Source: Acidobacteriota bacterium
Lineage (GTDB): Bacteria > Acidobacteriota > Terriglobia > Terriglobales > Acidobacteriaceae
Length of the DNA: 55,738 nucleotides
Direction: 5' to 3'
Assembly (NCBI GenBank): GCA_021779935.1
Contig: JAJXZT010000007.1
Location: 1-55,738, forward strand
The notes beneath the pieces were generated by a model. The model did no database searches. It had not been told where the DNA came from and was given only the letters and a program-made list of their open reading frames with translations. A program made the position numbers and the translations under genes. How positions within the stretch are numbered: the first letter of the stretch is position 1; each line of letters starts with the position of its first letter. This document shows, one piece after another, positions 1-7,471 of this stretch.

Positions 1-373
1 TGTATCCGCAGCCAAGATCAACGCACTCCACGCAGTCCGGCTCATCAATCCCAATCCGAAGCAGCAGGTCGTTGCCGCATTTGGGGCAAGCGAGAGGCGG
101 CGACTTGTCCTGCTTCAATCTCCCCGCCCCGGATCGGAGAAGCCGTCTGCTGGCTTGGCTTGAAATAACCGCCTCGGGACTGGCGATCCGAAGGTCACGC
201 TCGACCACGTCGCTGATCAATTGACCAATCTGTTCGTCCCGAAGTTCCGATAGGTGTTTATCGAGTGCTCCGGCAGCCAGCAGCGCACCAAAGCGACGGG
301 CGAATGGGTTCTTCGCCCGAAGCAATCGCTCCTGCAAATCGATCAGGCTTTTGATCGTTGGTCTGTCACCCAT
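1..373 (-). CDS. Partial zinc-ribbon hypothetical protein
   Basis: An open frame reads in from the window edge on the minus strand and starts with ATG at 373 (MGDRPTIKSLIDLQ). The visible 124 residues have a charged helical first half and a CPKCGND motif followed about 17 residues later by another cysteine cluster (CVECVDLGC), which looks like a zinc ribbon. The C-terminus lies outside the window. I do not recognise the family. It is divergent from the small-gene string beginning at 478, with about 100 bases between the two starts that must hold both promoters. Confidence 0.6.
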   Translation of the reverse strand, partial: MGDRPTIKSLIDLQERLLRAKNPFARRFGALLAAGALDKHLSELRDEQIGQLISDVVERDLRIASPEAVISSQASRRLLRSGAGRLKQDKSPPLACPKCGNDLLLRIGIDEPDCVECVDLGCGY

Positions 374-477
374 CGCACTGTAGGTATACAGAGCAGCCGC
401 CGATTTCAGCTAGAAATCAGACGCATTTCTAGCGAAATTCCGCCCTCGGTTCGTATATTGCAGTCGGAGGCACAGCG

Positions 478-690
478 ATGCTGAAGAAGGAAGTCGTTCG
501 TGATGGCAAGGGCAAGATTGTCGGAAGCGTGACGAGCGGTTACTCCGGCTCTTATGAGTCGGTCGTGCGAGATGAGAATGGACATCTGCTCGGCACCACG
601 AGTTCACGCTTTGGAACGACCCGTGATTCGAATGGCAGTCTGGTCTCGAACAACACCGCCGATCCCGGTCTGTTGATCCGGCGCAAGTAA
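478..690 (+). CDS. Small repeat-containing protein of unknown function
   Basis: This is a 70-residue protein with a GGAGG ribosome-binding site eight bases before its ATG. The sequence is built from short imperfect units of the type 'VRDxxGxxxGxxxS/T' (VRDGKGKIVGSV, VRDENGHLLGTT, TRDSNGSLVSNN), which suggests a small beta-rich fold. Similar small proteins with this repeated pattern occur in environmental bacterial genomes, often in accessory regions; that is recollection, not a search result. Its stop codon overlaps the next start by one base, so it is translationally coupled to the following gene. Function unknown. Confidence 0.65.
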   Translation: MLKKEVVRDGKGKIVGSVTSGYSGSYESVVRDENGHLLGTTSSRFGTTRDSNGSLVSNNTADPGLLIRRK

Positions 691-1457
691 TGCACGCCAT
701 GCACGAGTCGAAGAAGCCGGAGTTTCGATTTTTGCTGAATGGGGTGGTCATCCCGGAGATACGGATCAGCAGGAAGTGTGTCAACGGAGAGGCTACAGGT
801 TCGTTGCAAATCGAGGTACGCGATGAGGTCATTGGCTGGATGACACTGGACGACAACTCTCACCTGTGCGACAAAGACCTGCCACGTTTTGAAATGAGCT
901 ACCGTAACGAAACCGAGTGGGCAAAGTTGAGCGTCTGTGAGCGTCACGCCGATCCCGACCATGGGTGGCGCAAAACTTCCGACCGAAAGCTTCTTAAAAT
1001 ACTTGAGACGGCGGGATACATTGAAACGAAGAAGGACAGCATGAGCACTGATGACAAGAGGGGAACCCGCGTCTGCAAACCTCGCGTCGGGATATTTTGG
1101 CTTTTCGACGAGAAGCTCTTGGTGGAAGGCACACCCGTCAGCGAGGCTGAACCTTATGCCAACCATCTTGGACACCCGGCTGGTCATCCTGCTGTGTGGG
1201 AGCGATGGCAAAAGCTTGGTTCAGTTCCTAAAGACGTTCCCTATGACGAACCCCCTCGCGGCCGAGTCATGTTCAATAGGATTGACGGAACCTACGTCCT
1301 GTTGGCTGATAAATGCATCCTCAATCAGAAAGGCATCGTAAGTATGATTCTGCGTGCGCTCGATCTTCCGAAGACGGTCACCGTCGATACGGACGGGCAC
1401 TACCGCTGCCACGTTTGCCTCTACGGGGACGACACTGACGAAGACTGGGGCGAGTGA
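690..1457 (+). CDS. Hypothetical protein, 255 aa
   Basis: The start at 690 overlaps the preceding stop (TAATG); a second in-frame ATG lies at 699. The protein is soluble, without a signal peptide or membrane segment. It has a cysteine pair near the C-terminus (HYRCHVCLYGDD) that may bind metal. No family is recognised. It is the second gene of a tightly spaced string (478-2587) in which several stops and starts overlap, so these genes are probably cotranscribed. Confidence 0.55.
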   Translation: MHAMHESKKPEFRFLLNGVVIPEIRISRKCVNGEATGSLQIEVRDEVIGWMTLDDNSHLCDKDLPRFEMSYRNETEWAKLSVCERHADPDHGWRKTSDRKLLKILETAGYIETKKDSMSTDDKRGTRVCKPRVGIFWLFDEKLLVEGTPVSEAEPYANHLGHPAGHPAVWERWQKLGSVPKDVPYDEPPRGRVMFNRIDGTYVLLADKCILNQKGIVSMILRALDLPKTVTVDTDGHYRCHVCLYGDDTDEDWGE

Positions 1458-1699
1458 TGGAGTTGAAGCCCCCTGAATGCTCCACGTATCCTCTGACGCC
1501 TTGTTCGGAAGACGATTGGAAGCAATGCGATAGGTGTGGCAGATTGGTCTGCGGTATTCATGACGAGTTACTTGTAATCCGGCATTCCGGCTCACATCCG
1601 AATCGGGGTGACAGCCGGATGTGCCGAGCATGCGCTGAGTTTGTGTATTACAAAGGCGAGGTCATGCAGAGCGCAGACGGGTATGAGTTCGTCAACTGA
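1457..1699 (+). CDS. Small cysteine-rich protein, probable zinc binder
   Basis: This 80-residue protein contains CDRCGRLVCGIHDE and CRACAEF motifs, arranged like a compact zinc-binding or treble-clef-type domain (CxxC then CxxC about 35 residues later, with an intervening His). The ATG at 1457 overlaps the previous stop codon (TGATG); a GTG three bases upstream is a possible alternative. The role is unknown; its position in the overlapping gene string suggests it acts with its neighbours. Confidence 0.55.
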   Translation: MELKPPECSTYPLTPCSEDDWKQCDRCGRLVCGIHDELLVIRHSGSHPNRGDSRMCRACAEFVYYKGEVMQSADGYEFVN

Positions 1700-1756
1700 G
1701 ATTGCGGTCGATTACCTGCGGTAAAGTCGGGACGGCTCACTAGAACGGAGGCTAGA

Positions 1757-2047
1757 ATGGAGTTGCAAATGGATACTCAATTCAAAACATGGCTAGATCA
1801 AGTCAAGGAATCACTTCGCTCGATCAATATGCCGATGGACGACTGGCAGCGCACATGGCAGTTCGATTTCCGAACGCAGTTTAAAAAGGGCTTTGCCCCT
1901 GCCGACGCTGCGGAAGCTGCGAATCGCTTCTGGTGGCACGAACAGAATAAGGCTCTGAAGCAGGAGCGCCACAAGACTCCTGACTGCTGGCTGCCTCGTG
2001 GACACCAAGGTGACTGCCGACCAGTGTCAGGAGCAAATCATGCCTAA
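1757..2047 (+). CDS. Hypothetical protein, 96 aa
   Basis: A good ribosome-binding site (ACGGAGG) precedes the ATG. The protein is Trp- and charge-rich, probably helical (for example WLDQVKESLRSINMP and a WQRTW stretch), with no membrane segment. It ends inside the next gene. I recognise no family. An alternative in-frame ATG lies at codon 5. Confidence 0.5.
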   Translation: MELQMDTQFKTWLDQVKESLRSINMPMDDWQRTWQFDFRTQFKKGFAPADAAEAANRFWWHEQNKALKQERHKTPDCWLPRGHQGDCRPVSGANHA

Positions 2048-2282
2048 ATACGAACCCGGCGATTACGTGAAGGTTGAGTTCGAGGGTGAAGAAGGCATAC
2101 CCGGCGAGTGGATGTGGGTGCGTGTCGATCATGCCGATGATTCGCAACGCCTCGTGTTCGGTGTGCTCGACAACGAACCCCTAAACGACTACGACGGCAA
2201 GATTGGGCTCGGGTCGGAACTGGCGATCAGCTACACCAAGATTCGGGATCACAAAAAGCCGACCGAGTTCACCAAACACTAG
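2040..2282 (+). CDS. Small acidic protein, unknown function
   Basis: The ATG at 2040 sits eight bases inside the preceding gene and is preceded by CAGGAG, so it is preferred over a longer frame that opens at 1998. The 80-residue product (MPKYEPGDYVKVEFEG) is acidic with a predicted small beta-barrel-like start: PGDYVKV followed by EWMWVRVD resembles SH3-like or KOW-like strands. That fold is a guess from pattern only. Function unknown. Confidence 0.5.
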   Translation: MPKYEPGDYVKVEFEGEEGIPGEWMWVRVDHADDSQRLVFGVLDNEPLNDYDGKIGLGSELAISYTKIRDHKKPTEFTKH

Positions 2283-2287
2283 CCGCC

Positions 2288-2587
2288 ATGCCAAAGCTGC
2301 TTAATGTCGTGATCCGAGATGTGCGAGATCGTGATGGACACAGGTTGGGCAGGGTGATTGAACCACATGACGGCACCGAGTCCGCAGTTATTGCGGCTGC
2401 CCGAAGAGTCACGGAACGGATGTTTGCTGAATACTTCGATGCATCGAACGTCGAAAGCCGAATCTGCGCAACTGATTCAAACGGCAAACTAAAGTGGGCG
2501 ATCTCCCCGAACTTTGCCCACATTGCCGAGGTCGGCACGGAAGAGGCGTCCTGCATTTGGGGCGGGCCTTTACCTTCGAATCGTTAA
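2288..2587 (+). CDS. Hypothetical protein, 99 aa
   Basis: This starts five bases after the previous stop and ends 41 bases before the next start. The sequence has a strand-turn opening (LLNVVIRDVRDRDGHRLG) similar in flavour to the VRD-x-x-G units of the 478-690 protein, then a helix containing AARRVTERM. No recognised domain, signal peptide or metal site. Assigned mainly from its position in the coupled gene string and codon usage like its neighbours. Confidence 0.45.
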   Translation: MPKLLNVVIRDVRDRDGHRLGRVIEPHDGTESAVIAAARRVTERMFAEYFDASNVESRICATDSNGKLKWAISPNFAHIAEVGTEEASCIWGGPLPSNR

Positions 2588-2628
2588 TCCCACAGTCCAG
2601 AGTACAATTTTAGTAGCGAGGTAATGCC

Positions 2629-3471
2629 GTGAGCGGTCAGCCGAAGAACGCTCCGCAGAAACCCGATCTGCTCGTCCAGTTTGAGATCGACAACATCCCT
2701 GCGGAGTACCGGGAGTACTACGAGATCAAGCGCAATAACCTGTTCGCATCGATCCAGTATTTTGGGGAGATGTGGAACCTGTACATGGCGCTCGATCACA
2801 TCTTCATGCGGGAATTCGGCGTTATGAAGACAGCACGGGAACTCGACCGGATGTTTCCGTTGCTGCTCTACTTCAATGCGCACGCAAAGATTCGAGTGGC
2901 GATGGAACTGGCCCTTACTGGCTGCCTTGCCGAGGCACGCTCGATCCTTCGGGACGCAATCGAGTTTGTGGCCCACGCTCACACGATGATCACCGACGTG
3001 GAACTTCAGAAGAAGTGGTTGAGCAAGAACGACGGGAAAACGGCGTTAGAGGAATTCAAAGACGCATTCGAGCGGCACAAGAAAAAGGGCGTCTTCAAAG
3101 GCCTCGACGAACTTCACAAGACTTGGGGAGACCTTTCGGAAACCGGCTCGCACGCAACGATCAATGCAATGTGTGATCGCTTCGTGCAAATCGATTCTGC
3201 CGATCACGTCGAATTTAGGATTAACTATTGCGGTGTTGAGGAGAAGCAGTGGGCTTTGTCATTGTTTTCGATGCTAATGGCCTGCGTGACTATGGAACAG
3301 TTGCTCTTCGACGATTACGAAAGTCGTCTGAAACTTGACATAGAACTGATGAGGCTGAAAGGCGAATTCGACCGGAAGAAGGAAGAGTTACGGGAGAAGA
3401 TCAAGGTCAAGTACAAGGTGGAGCCGCCCTCGCCGATCCAAATACCGAAGCCGATCATCTTCAGACCGTAA
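2629..3471 (+). CDS. DUF5677-like all-helical protein
   Basis: A GTG start with GAGG upstream gives a 280-residue soluble protein that looks entirely helical. The central region contains 'ARSILRDAIEFVAHAHTM' and later 'LSETGSHATINAM', a pattern I associate with DUF5677/abortive-infection-like helical proteins that have a conserved Arg in a long helix and a (S/T)H motif on a later one. This family placement is tentative. The C-terminus is a charged coiled-coil-like segment ending in a proline-rich tail (PPSPIQIPKPIIF). It sits between the small-gene string and a putative nuclease next to a restriction-modification cassette, so a defence role is possible but not shown. Confidence 0.55.
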   Translation: MSGQPKNAPQKPDLLVQFEIDNIPAEYREYYEIKRNNLFASIQYFGEMWNLYMALDHIFMREFGVMKTARELDRMFPLLLYFNAHAKIRVAMELALTGCLAEARSILRDAIEFVAHAHTMITDVELQKKWLSKNDGKTALEEFKDAFERHKKKGVFKGLDELHKTWGDLSETGSHATINAMCDRFVQIDSADHVEFRINYCGVEEKQWALSLFSMLMACVTMEQLLFDDYESRLKLDIELMRLKGEFDRKKEELREKIKVKYKVEPPSPIQIPKPIIFRP

Positions 3472-3581
3472 GAGTCGTAGTGGCACAGGAGAGATACCGG
3501 GAATTCGATTAGTTAACACGCAAGCCGTTCTCTGCTTTAGTTCTCGCCGTGAAATTGATTCACTGGTACTGGATCAATTTC

Positions 3582-4532
3582 ATGTCCACGATGAGCCTAA
3601 ACCAGATGCGTGCGTTTCTCTCGCAAAGCATCTCCAGTACCAACCAAAACAAACTGCGTGGCACGGTCGCTGAGATTGATTTCAGAACCCATCTGACCCA
3701 ACTTGGATTTGGGAACCGTGTTTCCATGGGAGGCTGGATCATCCGCCGAAAGAGGAACAATGCTTTCGGACACACCCCCGTGGCCCTATTCCCCGAAGTT
3801 GTTGACCCAGCGAACCAGTACCCGCTCGGGCGCACTCCAGCACCAGCACACGGGTTACATGCCGTTTGCAATCGGCTACATCAGAACGGAATTCAGAGCT
3901 ACTTCTGCGCAGCGACGATTGGAACGGCGAACAACTATTCGACGTTGACTTGGCAGGCACTTCAGTTGGGGATACCCGCCCAAGGTCAGTTCGTCCCCGT
4001 CATTGATATACTCACGGGTTTAGGGCACGCACCACGAATAAGACATCACAACTTCCTTCGTTACCACACGAATACCCAAACGATCCCCGCAGCAGCAGTC
4101 CCCGAGGAATTTTCGAAGGAACATCTTAGGGTGTCAGTTGAAAATGCCTTCCTAGCTGAGATGTCTGACATTGACGGAGTCCTCTGGGGTAACCAGATCA
4201 CGTACCCGTTGGAAATCAAAGAGAAGACGGTCGCTCAGTCGCCCGATCTAGGCCCATTCTTCGGATTGGATTTAGGCCCGTTTGTGAAGCTTGCCTTCTA
4301 CGCCGCAATGGGCGGCCAACTCCACTCTATTTTCGTTGTCCGAGAGATCGACGATGTGCAGCATAGGAATCTGGTCAACTGGTGGTTCATCACTTTTGAC
4401 CAGCTTGCACGATATGCCTCGTGGGTGCCTCAAGGCGGAGGAACGAACATGGGTGGGGGACGAAGTTCGGTGGTTAGAATTCCAAGACAAGAATTTCAGC
4501 TTCTCACCGCTCAAACTCTGGCTCAGTTGTAG
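3582..4532 (+). CDS. Putative PD-(D/E)XK restriction endonuclease
   Basis: A 316-residue soluble protein. Residues D196/D198 in 'SDIDGVLWGN' are followed by P-L-E211-I-K213, a spacing typical of a PD-(D/E)XK nuclease core; the protein is otherwise unfamiliar. The start is uncertain: GTG at 3549 and ATGs at 3582 and 3591 are all in frame and none has a strong ribosome-binding site. It converges with vsr, whose 3' end it overlaps by 29 bases. Being next to an EcoRII-type cassette suggests either a second restriction enzyme or an accessory nuclease. No second methyltransferase is visible nearby, so if it cuts DNA it would have to share the protection of the Dcm-like enzyme or recognise modified DNA. 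Confidence 0.55.
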   Translation: MSTMSLNQMRAFLSQSISSTNQNKLRGTVAEIDFRTHLTQLGFGNRVSMGGWIIRRKRNNAFGHTPVALFPEVVDPANQYPLGRTPAPAHGLHAVCNRLHQNGIQSYFCAATIGTANNYSTLTWQALQLGIPAQGQFVPVIDILTGLGHAPRIRHHNFLRYHTNTQTIPAAAVPEEFSKEHLRVSVENAFLAEMSDIDGVLWGNQITYPLEIKEKTVAQSPDLGPFFGLDLGPFVKLAFYAAMGGQLHSIFVVREIDDVQHRNLVNWWFITFDQLARYASWVPQGGGTNMGGGRSSVVRIPRQEFQLLTAQTLAQL

Positions 4533-4935
4533 CAATGATCCTGCTGACTTGCTTCCGCAGTCGCTCAGGCGATCTCGTACAACACTCCCACACTATGAAC
4601 ACCTTCCAGCCGAGCGCACGCAGTTGACGGAGGTTTCGTCGGTCACGAGCAGCATTGCCACTTCGCTTGGTTTGCCAGAACTCAGCGTTGCTTGCAGGAA
4701 CTACCTGACCGTACCTGCATTCGTGCATGTGGAAGAAGCAGCCGTGGACGAGGATGGCGATCTTACGACCCGGCATGACAATGTCCGGCCTGCCCGGAAG
4801 GTCTTTGCGATGCAGTCGGTATCGAATACCCATCTCGCATAGGAGCCTCCGAACTACCATCTCCGGCTTCGTGTTCTTGGAGCGGATCGCTGCCATGTTC
4901 CGGCTGCGCTGCTCTCTGGTGTGGACATCGGTCAC
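4504..4935 (-). CDS. vsr: Very short patch repair endonuclease Vsr
   Basis: The 143-residue protein shows the whole Vsr signature: 'RSxNMAAIRSKNTKPE' at the N-terminus, the catalytic 'GRPDIV' Asp, and the zinc/active-site segment 'HGCFFHMHEC'. Vsr nicks the T of T:G mismatches that arise when 5-methylcytosine deaminates, starting very short patch repair. It starts with GTG overlapping the stop of the EcoRII-like gene (GTGA), so the two are translationally coupled. Its presence next to a cytosine-5 methyltransferase fits the known pairing of Vsr with Dcm-type modification. The length is typical for the family. Confidence 0.93.
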   Translation of the reverse strand: MTDVHTREQRSRNMAAIRSKNTKPEMVVRRLLCEMGIRYRLHRKDLPGRPDIVMPGRKIAILVHGCFFHMHECRYGQVVPASNAEFWQTKRSGNAARDRRNLRQLRALGWKVFIVWECCTRSPERLRKQVSRIIATTEPEFER

Positions 4936-6104
4936 TGCACTACTCTACGCCTGATCGTCTCGATGAATTGTTCGATGCTCTGCATCTCGATTTCGCCACC
5001 TTTCGGATACTGACGCTGGATGTCTCTCGGTACGACGAGCGTGACATTTGCCTGATGCATCTCGGCAAGCTGGTTGGCACTGATGCCCTGCTGGATTGTG
5101 AGAATATGCTTGTGCCGGACTCGCCGTGCCTCGTTGAGCACCTGACGCCAACGATCCTTGCATGTGGTCTTCACCCCAACTGCGAAGAGACGATCTAGCG
5201 GGTAATCATTGTCAAGATAGGCTTCGACGCTCGGGATCAGAACGTCTGGTCTGCCGTCCACGTTCGGTCGCATGGTATGGGGAATATTGGCCCGAGTAAG
5301 CACCCAATCGACATGGTTTTCCAGCGACCTTCCGGCACGAGCTTTCCGCCTGTTCATGATGCGTGATGCTGTGGCAAGGAAATCATCCACATCACGAAAC
5401 AGCCTTTGTATTTCAGGCCCACTGATCTGCCGTTCTGCTAACCGAAACAAACGGTACTCGGCATCCATGCAGTGGATCAATGCGTCGTCCGCTGAAAACC
5501 CTTGGAATGCCCGAAGACATTCAGCAAGCGTTGCACGTGCTTCCTGTGAGAACGCTTCGCCGGGCGGGAAGTCCCTCAACGCCTCAGCGAATCGGCGGAA
5601 CCTGCGGTTGATGCAATTCTCTTCATCCTCCGGCTCTATCTGCGGCTGACCGTTGCGATATGCCGCCCACGAGACGGTGATCTCGACGCCGAGCGCAGCC
5701 TGAATCTCTTCGATGTCATTTTCGAGATCGAGAACGTAGGCGAGGAAATGACGGTGATCCTCGATGATAAGAACAAGCAGATCGCCGACATTGTCGTGCG
5801 TCAGGAACGGGAAGTCTTTGCCGAACCGAGTAAGCCGATATTCGCTGCGAGTCCCTTTGCCGTACCACTTCACGCGGGAGTCGGTGACACGTCCGTCCTG
5901 CCATTGAATCTCAACTGCGGTTTCGTCATTGCGGCCCTTTTTAGGAGGATGCTCGGTGAACATCTCCCAAACAGCCTTTGGCAGATAGTACCCGCACTGG
6001 TGTCCGCCAGTTCTTCCAACGTCGTTAGCGGAGATGAACTTCAGGATTGCATTGCCAACCCGGACTGCGTCCGAAATCGCACGCTCACCTATCGGAGTTG
6101 CCAT
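4932..6104 (-). CDS. EcoRII-family type II restriction endonuclease
   Basis: The 390-residue protein aligns with EcoRII in its C-terminal half. D287 in 'GRPDVLIP', K312 and K316 in 'VKTTCKDRW' and E325 in 'QVLNEA' keep the spacing of the EcoRII catalytic residues D299, K324, K328 and E337 (25, 4 and 9 residues apart). The following 'KHILTIQQGIS' and 'VTLVVPR' segments are also typical. The N-terminal 180 residues match the position of the EcoRII effector (B3-like) domain. EcoRII cuts before CCWGG and needs a second site as effector; the same specificity is inferred here from the companion methyltransferase. It begins nine bases after the methyltransferase stop and overlaps vsr by four bases. 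Confidence 0.88.
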   Translation of the reverse strand: MATPIGERAISDAVRVGNAILKFISANDVGRTGGHQCGYYLPKAVWEMFTEHPPKKGRNDETAVEIQWQDGRVTDSRVKWYGKGTRSEYRLTRFGKDFPFLTHDNVGDLLVLIIEDHRHFLAYVLDLENDIEEIQAALGVEITVSWAAYRNGQPQIEPEDEENCINRRFRRFAEALRDFPPGEAFSQEARATLAECLRAFQGFSADDALIHCMDAEYRLFRLAERQISGPEIQRLFRDVDDFLATASRIMNRRKARAGRSLENHVDWVLTRANIPHTMRPNVDGRPDVLIPSVEAYLDNDYPLDRLFAVGVKTTCKDRWRQVLNEARRVRHKHILTIQQGISANQLAEMHQANVTLVVPRDIQRQYPKGGEIEMQSIEQFIETIRRRVVQ

Positions 6105-6113
6105 TGTTGATGG

Positions 6114-7307
6114 TTACTGCGCCTTTCGAGTCGAGGCTTTCACCAGACAGCCGTTTTCTTTGCGAGTCAGGTGCCACCGCAAAACACCCAACACCTGTCG
6201 CCCTACGGCTTCGGCGACCTTGGGGACAACCGCATTGCCAAACTGTCTGTACGCCTGCGTGTCCGATACGACAATGGGCTTCTCATCGAATCCCATGAGC
6301 CGCTGACATTCCCTCGGAGTGAGCCTGCGGGGATTCTTCCCTTCCTGCTCAATCAGGATTTCGGAGCCATCTTTGTAGTAGCGTGCGCTCAGAGTGCGAG
6401 TAACACCGTCCAATTTCCCAATCCCGAATCCGAATCCGTTCCCTTTTGCTTTGTGATGATCGGCATACTTTTGAAGATATTTCCAAAGATGATCGGTCAG
6501 CGTGTACTTCGGGTCTGGCTTCCTTTCCAAAATATCTCTCAACTTCGGGGGCTTGCTTGGGGGCACCGGAAATGAGAAAGGCGGATTATTTCCGAACACA
6601 TTTTTGTCAAAGCAGACAATGTACACACGCTCTCGATGCTGTGGTACCCATGCAGCGGCGTCGATCACCTTATCGAAAACGACGTAGTTGAGTTCTTCGA
6701 GCGTTTCCTTGATCGTCGTCCACGTCCGCCCTTTGTCGTGGGACTGAAGATTCTTCACGTTTTCCAGCAGTGCGATGGGCGGACGTTTGATCTCAATTAT
6801 CGACGCTACGTTAAAGAACAGCGTCCCCTGAGTTGCACACTTAAATCCGTGTGCCTGTCCGAGGCTCTTTTTCTTCGAAACACCAGCGATGGAGAACGGC
6901 TGACAAGGAAATCCCGCTGCAAGGACATCGTGATCGGGTATGTCCTTCGGCACGATCTTGCGAATGTCCCCCTCGGGAGTTTCACCGTACCACGCCTTGT
7001 AGGTCTTCTGGCTGTAGCGATCCCACTCCGACGAAAACACGCAGGTACCACCGAGTTTGGAGAGCGCAGCACGGAACCCACCAATCCCTGCGAATAAGTC
7101 TATGAACTTGAAAGGCAGTGCATCTGGCACGGCTTCTTGTTTTGGCGGCTCTTCAAATGGCAGCAGAGGGGCAATCTCAGACAAGCTTGCCCTCTGCAAG
7201 ACAGACAATACAAACTCTTGCTGAGACATTTGTTGCTGTTGGCGTTGCTGTGTGATCCACTCTTGGATCGTTGGCGGGATGTTTCGCACCAGCAGGCGGT
7301 CGCTCAT
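6114..7307 (-). CDS. DNA (cytosine-5-)-methyltransferase, Dcm/M.EcoRII-like, with ribbon-helix-helix N-terminus
   Basis: All m5C methyltransferase motifs are visible: motif I 'FKFIDLFAGIGG', catalytic Cys in 'GFPCQPFS' (about residue 135), 'ENVKNL', 'QHRERV' and 'QFGNAV'. The segment from 'SKKKSLGQAHGF' through 'TQGTLFF' is close to Dcm/M.EcoRII, so methylation of the inner C of CCWGG is inferred. Residues 1-41 (RLLVRNIPPTIQEW, then MSQQEFVLSVLQRA) look like a FitA/Arc-type ribbon-helix-helix DNA-binding domain. M.EcoRII-type enzymes are known to repress their own genes through an N-terminal domain, so autoregulation is likely. The start at 7307 is preferred because homology begins there and the 150 bases upstream look like a promoter. 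However, an in-frame ATG at 7457 with a strong GGGAGG site would add 50 residues. Confidence 0.9.
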   Translation of the reverse strand: MSDRLLVRNIPPTIQEWITQQRQQQQMSQQEFVLSVLQRASLSEIAPLLPFEEPPKQEAVPDALPFKFIDLFAGIGGFRAALSKLGGTCVFSSEWDRYSQKTYKAWYGETPEGDIRKIVPKDIPDHDVLAAGFPCQPFSIAGVSKKKSLGQAHGFKCATQGTLFFNVASIIEIKRPPIALLENVKNLQSHDKGRTWTTIKETLEELNYVVFDKVIDAAAWVPQHRERVYIVCFDKNVFGNNPPFSFPVPPSKPPKLRDILERKPDPKYTLTDHLWKYLQKYADHHKAKGNGFGFGIGKLDGVTRTLSARYYKDGSEILIEQEGKNPRRLTPRECQRLMGFDEKPIVVSDTQAYRQFGNAVVPKVAEAVGRQVLGVLRWHLTRKENGCLVKASTRKAQ

Positions 7308-7338
7308 GTCTTTATCCGTCTTTCCGGCTGGGAAGTTT

Positions 7339-7358
7339 TGATAGCACGAATGATAGCA
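7339..7358 (-). promoter_or_regulatory. Direct repeat, probable operator of the methyltransferase
   Basis: On the minus strand the octamer TGCTATCA occurs twice (7351-7358 and 7339-7346), separated by TTCG, giving a 12-base repeat period close to one helical turn. It lies about 32 bases before the preferred methyltransferase start in an AT-rich stretch. Two same-face half sites are what a dimer-of-dimers ribbon-helix-helix protein binds, and the methyltransferase has such a domain. The link is inference. Confidence 0.4.
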
Positions 7359-7471
7359 GTTTTTCCCAGAGGTGGAAGAAAATTCTTTTTCATTGGAAAA
7401 CGGAAGGAATAGCGTATTCGTGTCGAGTTCATCCCCCGCTTTGATATGGCTAGACATCGCCGCCTCCCAGA

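Noticed and set aside
254-484. Plus-strand frame overlapping the partial zinc-ribbon gene
   Set aside because: It is antisense to a better minus-strand frame that has a zinc ribbon and a clear start, and its protein has no recognisable character.
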